DNA from: an uncultured Ruminococcus sp.
Lineage (GTDB): Bacteria; Bacillota; Clostridia; Oscillospirales; Acutalibacteraceae
Length of the DNA: 23,495 nucleotides
Direction: 5' to 3'
Assembly: GCA_902762335.1 (NCBI GenBank)
Contig: CACWNZ010000004.1
Location: 2,089-25,583 of the forward strand
Below are positions 16,078-23,281 of the stretch, piece after piece (position 1 is the first letter of the stretch; every line of letters starts with the position of its first letter). A model generated the notes under the pieces. That model searched no databases. It saw nothing but the letters and a program-made list of their open reading frames with translations, and was not told where the DNA came from. The position numbers and the translations under genes are program-made.

Positions 16078-17022
16078 TCAGAATAGTCTGAGATATAGTT
16101 CGACCATATTATATATGAAGTCGTTAAAAGCAAGATAGCATATCAAGGCTATTGCGATATACGGTCCGAAGGCGAGATAAGATCCCTTCGTGTTTTCTTC
16201 CCCGGCAGGCTCTTCCGTCTCTGACGGATCGGGCTCCGCAGCTTCGTCACCGTCTGCTTCGGCAGCAGGGACTGCTTCTTCGGCTGCATCCGACGCCTGA
16301 GCCTGTCCGACTTCTTCATCGGGAGCGGTCCCGCTCTGCGCCGACTTGGCGTTTTTACGGACGAGAATACGTACAATTATCATTATAATGGCGAAGCATA
16401 CCGTTGCCGTTACCATTGAAATGATGAACGCATATATCGTTCCGGGAAAGCCCGTGATGATACCTACGGCGGCAAAGAGCTTAACGTCGCCGAATCCCAT
16501 GCCGTCCTTTTTGTAGATGATCATGCCGATGAAGTCGATGATGATCATTACCGCCGCACCGAGCGCAGCTCCCGCAATGGGTGACCACCACGTATTATGA
16601 AGGATACCGTAGCCCCTTATAAGATCGTATACACTCACGGCTGCGCCGAGAACGGCAACGGCTATAGTGAATTGGTCGGGGATTATGGTATATTTGATGT
16701 CGCATATCGCTATCATAAGGGCTATTATGATTATAAATGCAAATACCGCAAAATATATATCGTAGCCCTTGTTGAATTGTAGCCTGCACAGCACGAGCGC
16801 TGCCGCAGTTACGACAGACATTATTATGCCCGAGCGTGCAAAGTTTACGCGCTTGCCCGAGAGAAGCTCAGGCGAGGGAGTCTCGTTATAGTCGCACAGC
16901 CATGCGGCAGGGATCCTGTTTATCACCCTGTAGTAAAGCCATGCGGCGAAAATTCCGAACAGAGCACAGGCGGCAGTCCATATCATACCGCCCGTGGTAT
17001 TCAGGTAATTCAAAGGCTGCAT
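16078..17022 (-). CDS. pilD: Prepilin peptidase (A24 family) with acidic insert
   Basis: This membrane aspartyl protease removes prepilin leaders. Both catalytic aspartates are visible: Asp108 in CDIKYTIIPDQF and Asp179 in GMGFGDVKLF, each next to membrane segments. The N terminus (LYYRVINRIPAAWL) resembles the NVVIYRLP region of A24 enzymes, but the paired CxxC motifs of the usual N-terminal methylation domain are missing; only one Cys (WLCDYNE) is there. A very acidic Ala/Glu/Asp/Pro-rich insert of about 55 residues (224-279) separates two C-terminal membrane segments. Length is 314 residues. GAGGA lies 9 bases before the ATG, overlapping the end of the pilO reading frame. The insert and the missing cysteines make it atypical, but the catalytic core is sound. 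Confidence 0.93.
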   Translation of the reverse strand: MQPLNYLNTTGGMIWTAACALFGIFAAWLYYRVINRIPAAWLCDYNETPSPELLSGKRVNFARSGIIMSVVTAAALVLCRLQFNKGYDIYFAVFAFIIIIALMIAICDIKYTIIPDQFTIAVAVLGAAVSVYDLIRGYGILHNTWWSPIAGAALGAAVMIIIDFIGMIIYKKDGMGFGDVKLFAAVGIITGFPGTIYAFIISMVTATVCFAIIMIIVRILVRKNAKSAQSGTAPDEEVGQAQASDAAEEAVPAAEADGDEAAEPDPSETEEPAGEENTKGSYLAFGPYIAIALICYLAFNDFIYNMVELYLRLF

Positions 17023-17027
17023 AGATC

Positions 17028-17597
17028 TCAGTCCTCAGCGGTCATATCATCATCAGGATGCCGAGCTCTGAGCAGATGCGGCGGCTGCGGACGCAGATGC
17101 TGCAATAGCTTCGATGTCGACCTTCTCAAAGTAGTACAGAGCTCGAGGTAATCGAGGGTCTTTTTGAGATCGTCTCTTGTACCGGAGAACTTGAAGTTGA
17201 TGCCCGTGTAGTAAAGTCTGCCGCCCTCTACAGTAGCTCTGCCAAGTTCGTCCTGCACACCGGTGCTGATGGAGAGAGAGTCAATGTCGTACTTGAGGTT
17301 TTTAAGCATCGTTCTTATCTCTCGAGGAGACGTAGTAGCGTTTGAGTAAAGTATGGGGTTTTTAGTCTGATACTCCTCTATCATTGACGCGATGCTTGCC
17401 TCAATATCGCTTGCTCTGTCAAGGTAGGAGTTGTAATAGTTTATTTTGCTTGTTGCCGAAGCGTGCTTGTTCTGATAATCGTCATATTTCTGCATAAACG
17501 GCACCTGTACGGCGATAAGGAAAATTATAGCCATAACGATGATAACGGCTATCGCTATAATAAAGCCTGATACTTTAAACTGTTTCTTACTGTTCAT
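17028..17597 (-). CDS. pilO: PilO/GspM-like pilus alignment protein (3' end apparently frameshifted)
   Basis: The 189-residue protein has a short cytoplasmic N terminus, one membrane helix (GFIIAIAVIIVMAIIFLIAV), a coiled-coil stretch, and a small extracytoplasmic domain (GGRLYYTGINFKFSGTRDDL), the layout of PilO/GspM. It pairs with PilN to align PilC and the ATPases. The ATG overlaps the in-frame stop of the preceding reading frame as TAATG, implying translational coupling. After YLEL the current frame gives an Arg/His/Pro-rich tail (LRRSTSKLLQHLRPQ) unlike this family. One alternative frame from the same point gives YYFEKVDIEAIAASASAAAA and ends at a triple TGATGATGA (first stop 17053-17055). 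A one-base loss near 17137-17141 best explains this. Confidence 0.8.
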   Translation of the reverse strand: MNSKKQFKVSGFIIAIAVIIVMAIIFLIAVQVPFMQKYDDYQNKHASATSKINYYNSYLDRASDIEASIASMIEEYQTKNPILYSNATTSPREIRTMLKNLKYDIDSLSISTGVQDELGRATVEGGRLYYTGINFKFSGTRDDLKKTLDYLELCTTLRRSTSKLLQHLRPQPPHLLRARHPDDDMTAED

Positions 17598-17672
17598 TAT
17601 TGTATACCTCCGTCATATTTGATCTGTATGGATCCGTATTTTCCGATACTCTGCGTATTGACACTGTTATCA

Positions 17673-19412
17673 TCAAGTGCCGGAAGCACCGGAAGACGAA
17701 GATGATGCCTTAGAAGTATCCGAATTCTCGCTGCCGGAGGTCTTTTCGTCTGTCGGAGCGGAAGTCTTGCCCTGGAGCTTGTCATCGAGTGCCTGCTGCT
17801 CCTTCTCGGTAAGAGCTGCATCCTCAAAGCCCTTGTCGGTAACGCTCATCTTCATGGATATCTTATAAATAGTATTAGCAGCTTCAACAGCGGAGGTATT
17901 TGTTGCCTTCGTTACGGAAAGCTCTTCAGCCGTAATAAAGAAGCCGGCATCGTCGATCTTGTCCTTGAGAGAAACGAAATCGTCGTAGGTCTTTACTGCA
18001 GTTTCGAGTTCGATGGATACGGTCTCCTTTTCCTCGGTAGTATCGTATCTCTTTTCGAGCTCTATGGCATCGGTGGTTACCGTTTTGTCAACTACCTCTT
18101 TATAGATATGGTCGATAATGGTCGACATCTTATATCTGGTAGTAGGCAGAGTCTCAAGGTTTTTAGCCATATTTTTGGTAAGCTCGGAATATTTCTTTTC
18201 TCTTGCGATAAGATCCTCGGCATAGCTGAAGCGGGGATCCTTAAGGGTATTCTCATCGTTGTTCTGCTGGATCTGAAGAGCTATCCACCAGCCGCCTATG
18301 GCTATCATCCATACGGCAGCTATAAAGCCGAGACCGCCTGCGGCGATATTGCCGAGCTTGTTGCCGCCCTCCTTAGCCATAGCCGAGAGGATATTTGCCT
18401 CTCCCTGAAGCAGGTTAGCCTCGGGGATAGGCATTGTAAGTATTCCGTTGAGGGTGATGAAGGAAATGGGGTCAAAGCCCTTCTGCTGCGCGGAAGCAGT
18501 GACCGTAGGAGCCTGTGACTGACCTGTAAAGAGGTTTGTCACCTTCTCCATAGGAGCGGTAAGACCTACCTGACGGCAGAACGGAGCTATGTTGGGTATC
18601 TTTGCAAGAGCATCGCAAAGAACTATAAGGTCGATATCGAGACGCATCGTTGAAATGACCATGCGGAGATTTCTTACGATCTCACCTGCGGCATTCTCGA
18701 TCATTGCCATGGTCTGCTTTCTCGTCTGCGCATTGTTGCACTTATTACATACTCCGAGACCCTCCTGACGGATAAGGTCAATAGCGCCAAGCTTGGATAT
18801 ACCGAACTCAAGCATGAGCAATTCCGCAACGTCCTCAAGCACGCTTGAGAATGACTGCTGGAACACGGGAGCGCCGTTATGGAGAACGACGAGTCTTGTA
18901 GCGGCAAAGTCCATGCTGATGACAGCTATGGCTGTTGTTGAGGAGTTAAGGTCTACCTTAGCGGTATAGAGCATACCCGCTATAGGAGGCGTGACCTTTG
19001 CAAGCTTGAGGCCTGCCGCCGCGAAGCTTGACCTGATATCCGTGAGCAATGCGGTATTCATTGCAAAGAGCGATGCAGAAACGTCCTCTGACTTGTTAGC
19101 CTTACGGTACTGCTGACCGTATTCAAAGTTAAGGATAGTATACTTTTCTGCCTCCTGATGAAGTACGGACTCTGCCTCGACACGGGCATAAGTAAGCAGG
19201 AGCTTATCCTTTGACTCAACGTGATGCTTATATTCCTTTGTGATGAGGATATCTTCATCCTCGATGCAAAGGAAGATATCGCCGAGCTGCATACCGACGC
19301 TCTCGGCACAGCGCTTTACAAAAGCTGCAAGCTCCTCTGATTTCTCATAGGGATGATCCTTCAGCGACTCATTGAGTTCAAATATCTGAGGTACGCTGAA
19401 ATTGGTAGGCAT
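17673..19412 (-). CDS. PilM-PilN fusion (GspL-like) pilus assembly protein, 3' end apparently frameshifted
   Basis: The first part (residues about 1-330) resembles the actin-like PilM fold (VSASLFAMNTALLTDIRSSF, KVTPPIAGMLY, TAIAVISMDFAATRLVVLHN, LDIDLIVLCD). A membrane helix at about 355-378 (GLGFIAAVWMIAIGGWWIAL) leads to a PilN-like coiled coil and ferredoxin-like region. PilM plus PilN in one chain is the architecture of GspL. The chosen ATG has AAAGGGAGG just upstream. The frame is open to an ATG at 19502 whose extra residues (LLILTSAEYD, EGGLAGK) faintly resemble the first PilM strands, so a longer form is possible but lacks a ribosome binding site. The Ser-rich tail stops at TGATGATAA (17673); another frame continues LDDNSVNTQSIGKYGSIQI and ends at 17597 in TAATG with pilO, suggesting a frame break. 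This is the first gene of the assembly operon. Confidence 0.82.
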   Translation of the reverse strand: MPTNFSVPQIFELNESLKDHPYEKSEELAAFVKRCAESVGMQLGDIFLCIEDEDILITKEYKHHVESKDKLLLTYARVEAESVLHQEAEKYTILNFEYGQQYRKANKSEDVSASLFAMNTALLTDIRSSFAAAGLKLAKVTPPIAGMLYTAKVDLNSSTTAIAVISMDFAATRLVVLHNGAPVFQQSFSSVLEDVAELLMLEFGISKLGAIDLIRQEGLGVCNKCNNAQTRKQTMAMIENAAGEIVRNLRMVISTMRLDIDLIVLCDALAKIPNIAPFCRQVGLTAPMEKVTNLFTGQSQAPTVTASAQQKGFDPISFITLNGILTMPIPEANLLQGEANILSAMAKEGGNKLGNIAAGGLGFIAAVWMIAIGGWWIALQIQQNNDENTLKDPRFSYAEDLIAREKKYSELTKNMAKNLETLPTTRYKMSTIIDHIYKEVVDKTVTTDAIELEKRYDTTEEKETVSIELETAVKTYDDFVSLKDKIDDAGFFITAEELSVTKATNTSAVEAANTIYKISMKMSVTDKGFEDAALTEKEQQALDDKLQGKTSAPTDEKTSGSENSDTSKASSSSSGASGT

Positions 19413-19575
19413 TTCGCCTCCCTTTCTTTTTCCGGCAAGACCGCCCTCCGGCCTATCATACTCAGCAGAAGTAAGGATAAGCAGGCTGCGTGTCAACTGC
19501 ATTACAGTTGCTACACATCGATAAATATCAAACCGCAATATGTGAACATACTGACAGTTATAATATCTTTTTGTT

Positions 19576-19604
19576 ATTTTATCACAAAAAAGCATATATT
19601 TCAA
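19576..19604 (-). promoter_or_regulatory. Promoter of the pilus assembly operon
   Basis: On the - strand TTGAAA and TAAAAT are 17 bases apart. A second, overlapping candidate (TTGTGA, 16 bases, TATTAT; 19560-19587) lies slightly downstream. The leader to the preferred pilMN start would be about 150 bases. Confidence 0.65.
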
Positions 19605-19740
19605 TAACTATTTTCAATTTATCTTATATAATTTTAGATTTGTGCATTAAGTAGTTTTTTGGGCAGCATATTTATGCAAATATACCGTCCGAAGGACAAA
19701 GTCAGACAAAACAGAACGGGCATTCCCTTTTGTTATTGGT

Positions 19741-19777
19741 AAAAAAAACAAAAGCCCGAAAATTTCTTTTCGGGCTT
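19741..19777 (-). terminator. Terminator of pilA
   Basis: An 11 bp stem (AAGCCCGAAAA with TTTTCGGGCTT, loop TTTC) is followed on the - strand by a long T run, 37 bases past the pilA stop. It separates the abundant pilin message from the assembly operon. Confidence 0.93.
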
Positions 19778-19814
19778 GAGTTTATGTAGTTTTGCGTTTC
19801 AGACTATCTGATTA

Positions 19815-20315
19815 TCAGGTGTAACCGAGGTCTGAGAACTTTGTTGTAGCTGCAAGAGTCTTAGCGTTCTGAACAGGTGTACGTGACTTGTCAACCTTAG
19901 CGAAGATCGTGCCTTCCTTGTCATAGGTCATGTCGCCGAGCTTGTTGCTGAGCTGGGTAACGCCTGCATACTCCATAGCGCCCTGGATTGTGCACTTGAG
20001 AGCAGCGGTCTTTCTTGCGGTTGTGCCGTCGTTAGCAGCGGGAAGAACAGCAGTCTCGGTTGTGCTGGTGATCTTGCCGGGAGCTGACTTGTTGATGGTG
20101 CCTGCTACGAGTTCTGCATAGTAGTCCTTGCAAGCTGCGTCGATGGTAGCTGCGTCGGTCTTGGACTGTGACTCGTTAGCGCTGTTGATGATACCGATAA
20201 CTGCGGGGATTGCTATTGCAGCAAGGATACCGAGGATAGCGATAACAACTACGAGTTCAACGAGGGTGAAGCCCTTTTTGCTCTGCTTAGCGAGCAGTTT
20301 CTGCTGGAGAGTCAT
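19815..20315 (-). CDS. pilA: Major type IV pilin
   Basis: The 166-residue prepilin has a basic leader MTLQQKLLAKQSKKG, then FTLVELVVVIAILGILAAIA: Phe at mature position 1 and Glu at position 5, the classic type IVa motif. The head is Ala/Thr/Lys-rich with one Cys in the N-terminal third (DAACKDYYAEL) and one in the middle (LKCTIQGAMEYAG), which could form a disulfide. AAAGAGG precedes the ATG by about 9 bases. Its own consensus promoter and a strong terminator make it a single-gene unit, as expected for the main structural subunit. It is related to the pilin at 20876-21370; both have an N-terminal Ala-Cys helix, an EYAG segment with a nearby Cys, and a similar C-terminal TTKF/TTKL motif. Confidence 0.95.
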   Translation of the reverse strand: MTLQQKLLAKQSKKGFTLVELVVVIAILGILAAIAIPAVIGIINSANESQSKTDAATIDAACKDYYAELVAGTINKSAPGKITSTTETAVLPAANDGTTARKTAALKCTIQGAMEYAGVTQLSNKLGDMTYDKEGTIFAKVDKSRTPVQNAKTLAATTKFSDLGYT

Positions 20316-20400
20316 GGTGGATTACCTCTTTCTTTAATAAATTTTTTCTCCTGAACCCGTTGCTCTGAAGGGTGGAGCACCGTGTTCATTTGTTGAATAT

Positions 20401-20429
20401 ATATTAACTCTTTATTAACAAAATGTCAA
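20401..20429 (-). promoter_or_regulatory. Promoter of pilA
   Basis: On the - strand a perfect TTGACA is followed after 17 bases by TAATAT. The expected leader is about 78 bases. The perfect -35 box fits high-level pilin expression. Confidence 0.8.
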
Positions 20430-20823
20430 TACTTTTTTTCAAATTTTTTCTTTTTATTTTATAAAACGTGCAGCCGTGTTTTTGTGCAGTTTCACGAGGA
20501 TTTTTCCGCTTTTTTCCATGTTTCACCACCTTGTTGTAAGTTATGCATTAACCGTTGATTATATTTTGTCTATTTTGACAGAATCTAATTATGAACAAAC
20601 TATTTCTTTATTAATATTTCGTTCATAAATCGCCGTTTTTTCTTTGGACAATTTCAATATTTTTTAATATTTCCCTTAAATTTTTTAGCAATTTATTTAT
20701 TTATTTCAGATTTCGTTTAAGAGCTGTTAACAATTATCTTCTTTTCGGGAATAATAAACGTTTTTCCGTGTCCTGCGGCTTCTCCGTGTCTGCCGGCTCC
20801 GGCGCGGAGAAGGCAGTAAGGAC
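20430..20823. other. Gene-free spacer between the two pilin genes
   Basis: About 390 AT-rich bases without a supported gene. It holds a 7 bp inverted repeat (TATGAAC at 20590-20596, GTTCATA at 20621-20627) and a GC-rich island at 20765-20816 with a near-direct repeat of 16 bases (period 18) plus an inverted repeat (CTTCTCCG, CGGAGAAG). On the - strand the island would encode PADTEKPQDTEK, which may be a relic of a coding tail or coincidence. Confidence 0.5.
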
Positions 20824-20858
20824 AAAAAAATCGGTACGCTCCGTTATGAAGCGTACCG
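20824..20858 (-). terminator. Terminator of the second pilin gene
   Basis: A 9 bp stem (CGGTACGCT with AGCGTACCG, 9-base loop) is followed on the - strand by seven T, 17 bases after the stop codon. Confidence 0.9.
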
Positions 20859-20875
20859 TCTGAGGTGATCTCGTC

Positions 20876-21370
20876 TCAGGTATACATATCCCCGAGCTTG
20901 GTGGTCGAGCTGATGTAGGTGATCGAGCCCGCATTCTTGTTTGCGCTCCGCATCACCACTCCCGTAGCATCGTAGCCGAAGGTCGTGTCGTTGTTTTTGA
21001 TCTTTGCTACAACGTCAACGAGTCCGGCGTATTCGCAGGCGTTTATGACCGTTGCGGCATTGGCCGCGGTCTCTCTCGTACCCTTGGTGCTGAGCGCACC
21101 GGGAAGATTCGTCTGCGTTGAGCCGCCCTGATTGGTGCTGTTGATTATTCCCGAAAGAACTCCCGTATAGTAGTTTCTGCATGCCTCATTGATGCTGTGG
21201 GCGGTCTCCTCCTCCGCAGCCTCCGATGCGGAATTTATCATGCTTATTACGGTGGGTATAGCTATGGCAGAAAGAATGCCCAGAATAGCTATTACAACAA
21301 CAAGCTCAACAAGGGTAAAACCCTTTTTAGTGTTTTTTGCGATCTTCGATATAATCTGTGTTCCGGTCAT
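20876..21370 (-). CDS. Second major-type type IV pilin
   Basis: The 164-residue prepilin has a leader ending KNTKKG, then FTLVELVVVIAILGILSAIA, nearly identical in the helix to pilA but with a different head. The head has Cys in NEACRNYYTGVL and in INACEYAGLV, positions matching pilA, and the C terminus ends SSTTKLGDMYT, similar to the end of pilA. AAGGAGA lies about 8 bases before the ATG. It has its own promoter and terminator. It is probably a duplicated and diverged pilin; it could be an alternative major subunit or an abundant minor one. Which pilin dominates cannot be told from sequence. Confidence 0.94.
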   Translation of the reverse strand: MTGTQIISKIAKNTKKGFTLVELVVVIAILGILSAIAIPTVISMINSASEAAEEETAHSINEACRNYYTGVLSGIINSTNQGGSTQTNLPGALSTKGTRETAANAATVINACEYAGLVDVVAKIKNNDTTFGYDATGVVMRSANKNAGSITYISSTTKLGDMYT

Positions 21371-21423
21371 TTTAATTTCTCCTTCCGCCCGTTATTTCAT
21401 ATCACAAGTTGCCTCCACTTATT

Positions 21424-21451
21424 ATTTTATACTTTTTTAACGAGTTGTCAA
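21424..21451 (-). promoter_or_regulatory. Promoter of the second pilin gene
   Basis: On the - strand a perfect TTGACA and TAAAAT are 16 bases apart, about 55 bases upstream of the start codon. It resembles the pilA promoter in having a perfect -35 box. Confidence 0.78.
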
Positions 21452-21574
21452 CAGACTATTAATAATTTTGTCATTATGTAGACATTTTTCTATGATTTGC
21501 TTAGGTTTTTAACAAATCATCTATTTTCTTTGAAAAATAGTAGGTTTTTTAAGCTGTCGGTCATTCCCTCGCAG

Positions 21575-21608
21575 AAAAACAGGCACCGGGCAGTAAGCCC
21601 GATGCCTG
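21575..21608 (-). terminator. Terminator of glyA
   Basis: A 12-position stem (21580-21591 with 21597-21608, loop of 5) pairs fully on the - strand if one G-U is allowed, and is followed by TTTTT. It starts about 28 bases past the glyA stop. Confidence 0.88.
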
Positions 21609-21636
21609 ATCTCCGACCGCGCGGAGCTATGCGATA

Positions 21637-22877
21637 TCATTTATAGAGAGGGAACTTTTCGCAGATCTCGTTTACGCCCTGACGGATAGCATCCGCGTTC
21701 GCATCAAAGTCGTTGAGAGCAAGAGTGATGAATTCGGCTATCTTATCCATCTCTTCAACGCCGAGACCTCTTGTTGTAACCGCGGGTGTGCCTATGCGGA
21801 CGCCGCTGGTAACGAAGGGACTTCTCTTCTCGTTGGGTACGGTGTTCTTGTTGGCGGTTATCTGCACCTCATCAAGTCTGCGCTCAAGCTCCTTGCCGGT
21901 CACCTCGCTGTCGGTAAGATCAAGAAGCAGAACGTGGTTATCGGTGCCGCCAGATACGAGCTTGTTGCCCCTCTTTACAAGACCGTCAGCAAGAGCCTTT
22001 GCGTTCTTTACGATATTTTCGCCGTAGGTCTTGAATTCGGGCTTGAGAGCCTCGCCGAGGCATACTGCCTTTGCCGCTATGACGTGCATGAGCGGTCCGC
22101 CCTGTGTGCCGGGGAACACCGCCTTGTTTATATCCTTGGCAAACTCCTCGGAGCAGAGGATCATGCCGCCTCTCGGACCTCTGAGGGTCTTATGTGTCGT
22201 AGTAGTAACGAAGTGCGCGTAGGGTACGGGGTTGGGATGTACTCCTGCCGCTACAAGACCCGCTATATGAGCCATATCTACCATAAGATACGCGCCGCAG
22301 GCATCGGCTATCTCGCGGAAGCGCTTGAAGGATATGCGCTCGCGCCGCACACTATCATCTTCGGCTTCTCCTGCATGGCAAGCTCATATACCTTATCATA
22401 GTCTATTCTGTGTGTAACGGGGTCTACGCCGTAGGATACGAAATTGAAATACTTGCCCGAAATATTTACAGGCGAGCCGTGTGTAAGATGTCCGCCCTCT
22501 GAGAGCGTCATGCCCATTACGGTATCTCCGGGCTGCAGCATTGCAAAATATACAGCAGTATTTGCCTGTGCGCCCGAATGAGGCTGTACGTTTGCAAACT
22601 CCGCGCCGAAAAGCTCACACGCGCGCTTTCTTGCAATGTCCTCTACCACGTCGACGTACTGACAGCCGCCGTAGTACCTCTTGCCGGGATATCCCTCGGC
22701 ATACTTATTGGTAAGCACGGAGCCCATTGCGGCCATTACCGCGGGAGATACTATGTTCTCGGAGGCTATGAGCTCGATGTTCCTCTGCTGTCTGAGCAGC
22801 TCGTCGTTCATGGCAGAAGCTACCGCGCTGTCATACCTTCCGACAAAGCCTATTGTATCCATAAGATCGTTATACAT
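21637..22877 (-). pseudogene. glyA: Serine hydroxymethyltransferase, apparent frameshift
   Basis: SHMT interconverts serine plus tetrahydrofolate with glycine plus methylene-tetrahydrofolate, using PLP in the cytoplasm. The N-terminal part (to about 22330) has [36 protein letters not shown] and [14 protein letters not shown]; the rest, in another frame, has [20 protein letters not shown], the PLP-lysine motif [15 protein letters not shown] and a full C terminus. Between GASAYP and FKRF the family normally has a short RIID-type segment, which is missing, and the frame shifts between 22329 and 22330. A 13-base loss would explain both the missing residues and the shift, and restoring it gives 417 residues, normal for SHMT. 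AGGAGAGG precedes the ATG, and promoter and terminator are intact. An assembly error is as likely as a real lesion, since glyA is rarely dispensable. Confidence 0.9.
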
Positions 22878-22912
22878 TGGTTTTCCTCTCCTAAATATAA
22901 AAATTCGATATT

Positions 22913-22941
22913 ATTATACACTATTCCCCTCAGTAAATCAA
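22913..22941 (-). promoter_or_regulatory. Promoter of glyA
   Basis: On the - strand TTGATT and a perfect TATAAT are 17 bases apart, about 35 bases upstream of the glyA start codon. Confidence 0.75.
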
Positions 22942-23029
22942 GCAAATTTGTTTTTTTGCCCTCTCTTGCGCTAAAATCCGACAAACTCCCGCTTTTCCGC
23001 ATAAAACTTTATAAGTTGTTTACATCATA

Positions 23030-23061
23030 TTAACATTTAGTGCTAAAATATGTATTATAAT
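23030..23061 (+). promoter_or_regulatory. Possible promoter of a short + strand transcript
   Basis: A perfect TATAAT lies at 23056-23061; the best -35 match upstream, TTAACA, is 20 bases away, longer than ideal. Another pairing, TTTACA (23019-23024) with TGCTAAAAT, has 19 bases between boxes and an extended -10. Start position is therefore uncertain. Confidence 0.4.
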
Positions 23062-23067
23062 AAAATT

Positions 23068-23165
23068 GTACCTGATAGGCGGAGCCGCACCGCTTTGGTA
23101 TATGTTCTTCCCCTGATCCCCTTGACTTATAAAGTTATGTGCCCGTGCTTTCAAGCGCGGGCGCC
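23068..23165 (+). ncRNA. Candidate small RNA, unidentified
   Basis: About 98 bases between a promoter-like stretch and a terminator-like hairpin, with no open reading frame of note. The 5' part can fold: GTACC with GGTAT encloses AGGCGG with CCGCTT. The 3' end is a 10 bp stem with two G-U pairs (GTGCCCGTGC with GCGCGGGCGC, loop TTTCAA, 23141-23166) followed by CTTTCTTT. It runs divergently from glyA. I could not match it to SRP RNA, tmRNA, 6S RNA or a riboswitch family, so it is only a candidate. Confidence 0.35.
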
Positions 23166-23246
23166 TTTCTTTGCGCTTTTATCAGCCTGACAAAAACAGA
23201 GCCGAAATTTTGTGCATTATTTCAGCCCTCAGAACGCGTCGGAATC

Positions 23247-23275
23247 TTGACCGCAGGTAAAAAAAGGGTTATAAT
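23247..23275 (+). promoter_or_regulatory. Strong promoter of a second short + strand transcript
   Basis: TTGACC and a perfect TATAAT are exactly 17 bases apart, a near-consensus sigma-A promoter. No gene starts within the following 100 bases before a terminator. Confidence 0.75.
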
Positions 23276-23281
23276 AAGCAC

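Noticed and set aside
23068..23165. SRP RNA, 6S RNA or a known riboswitch upstream of glyA
   Set aside because: The conserved apical loop of SRP RNA is absent, the length is short for 6S RNA, and no riboswitch core could be matched; also it runs away from glyA.
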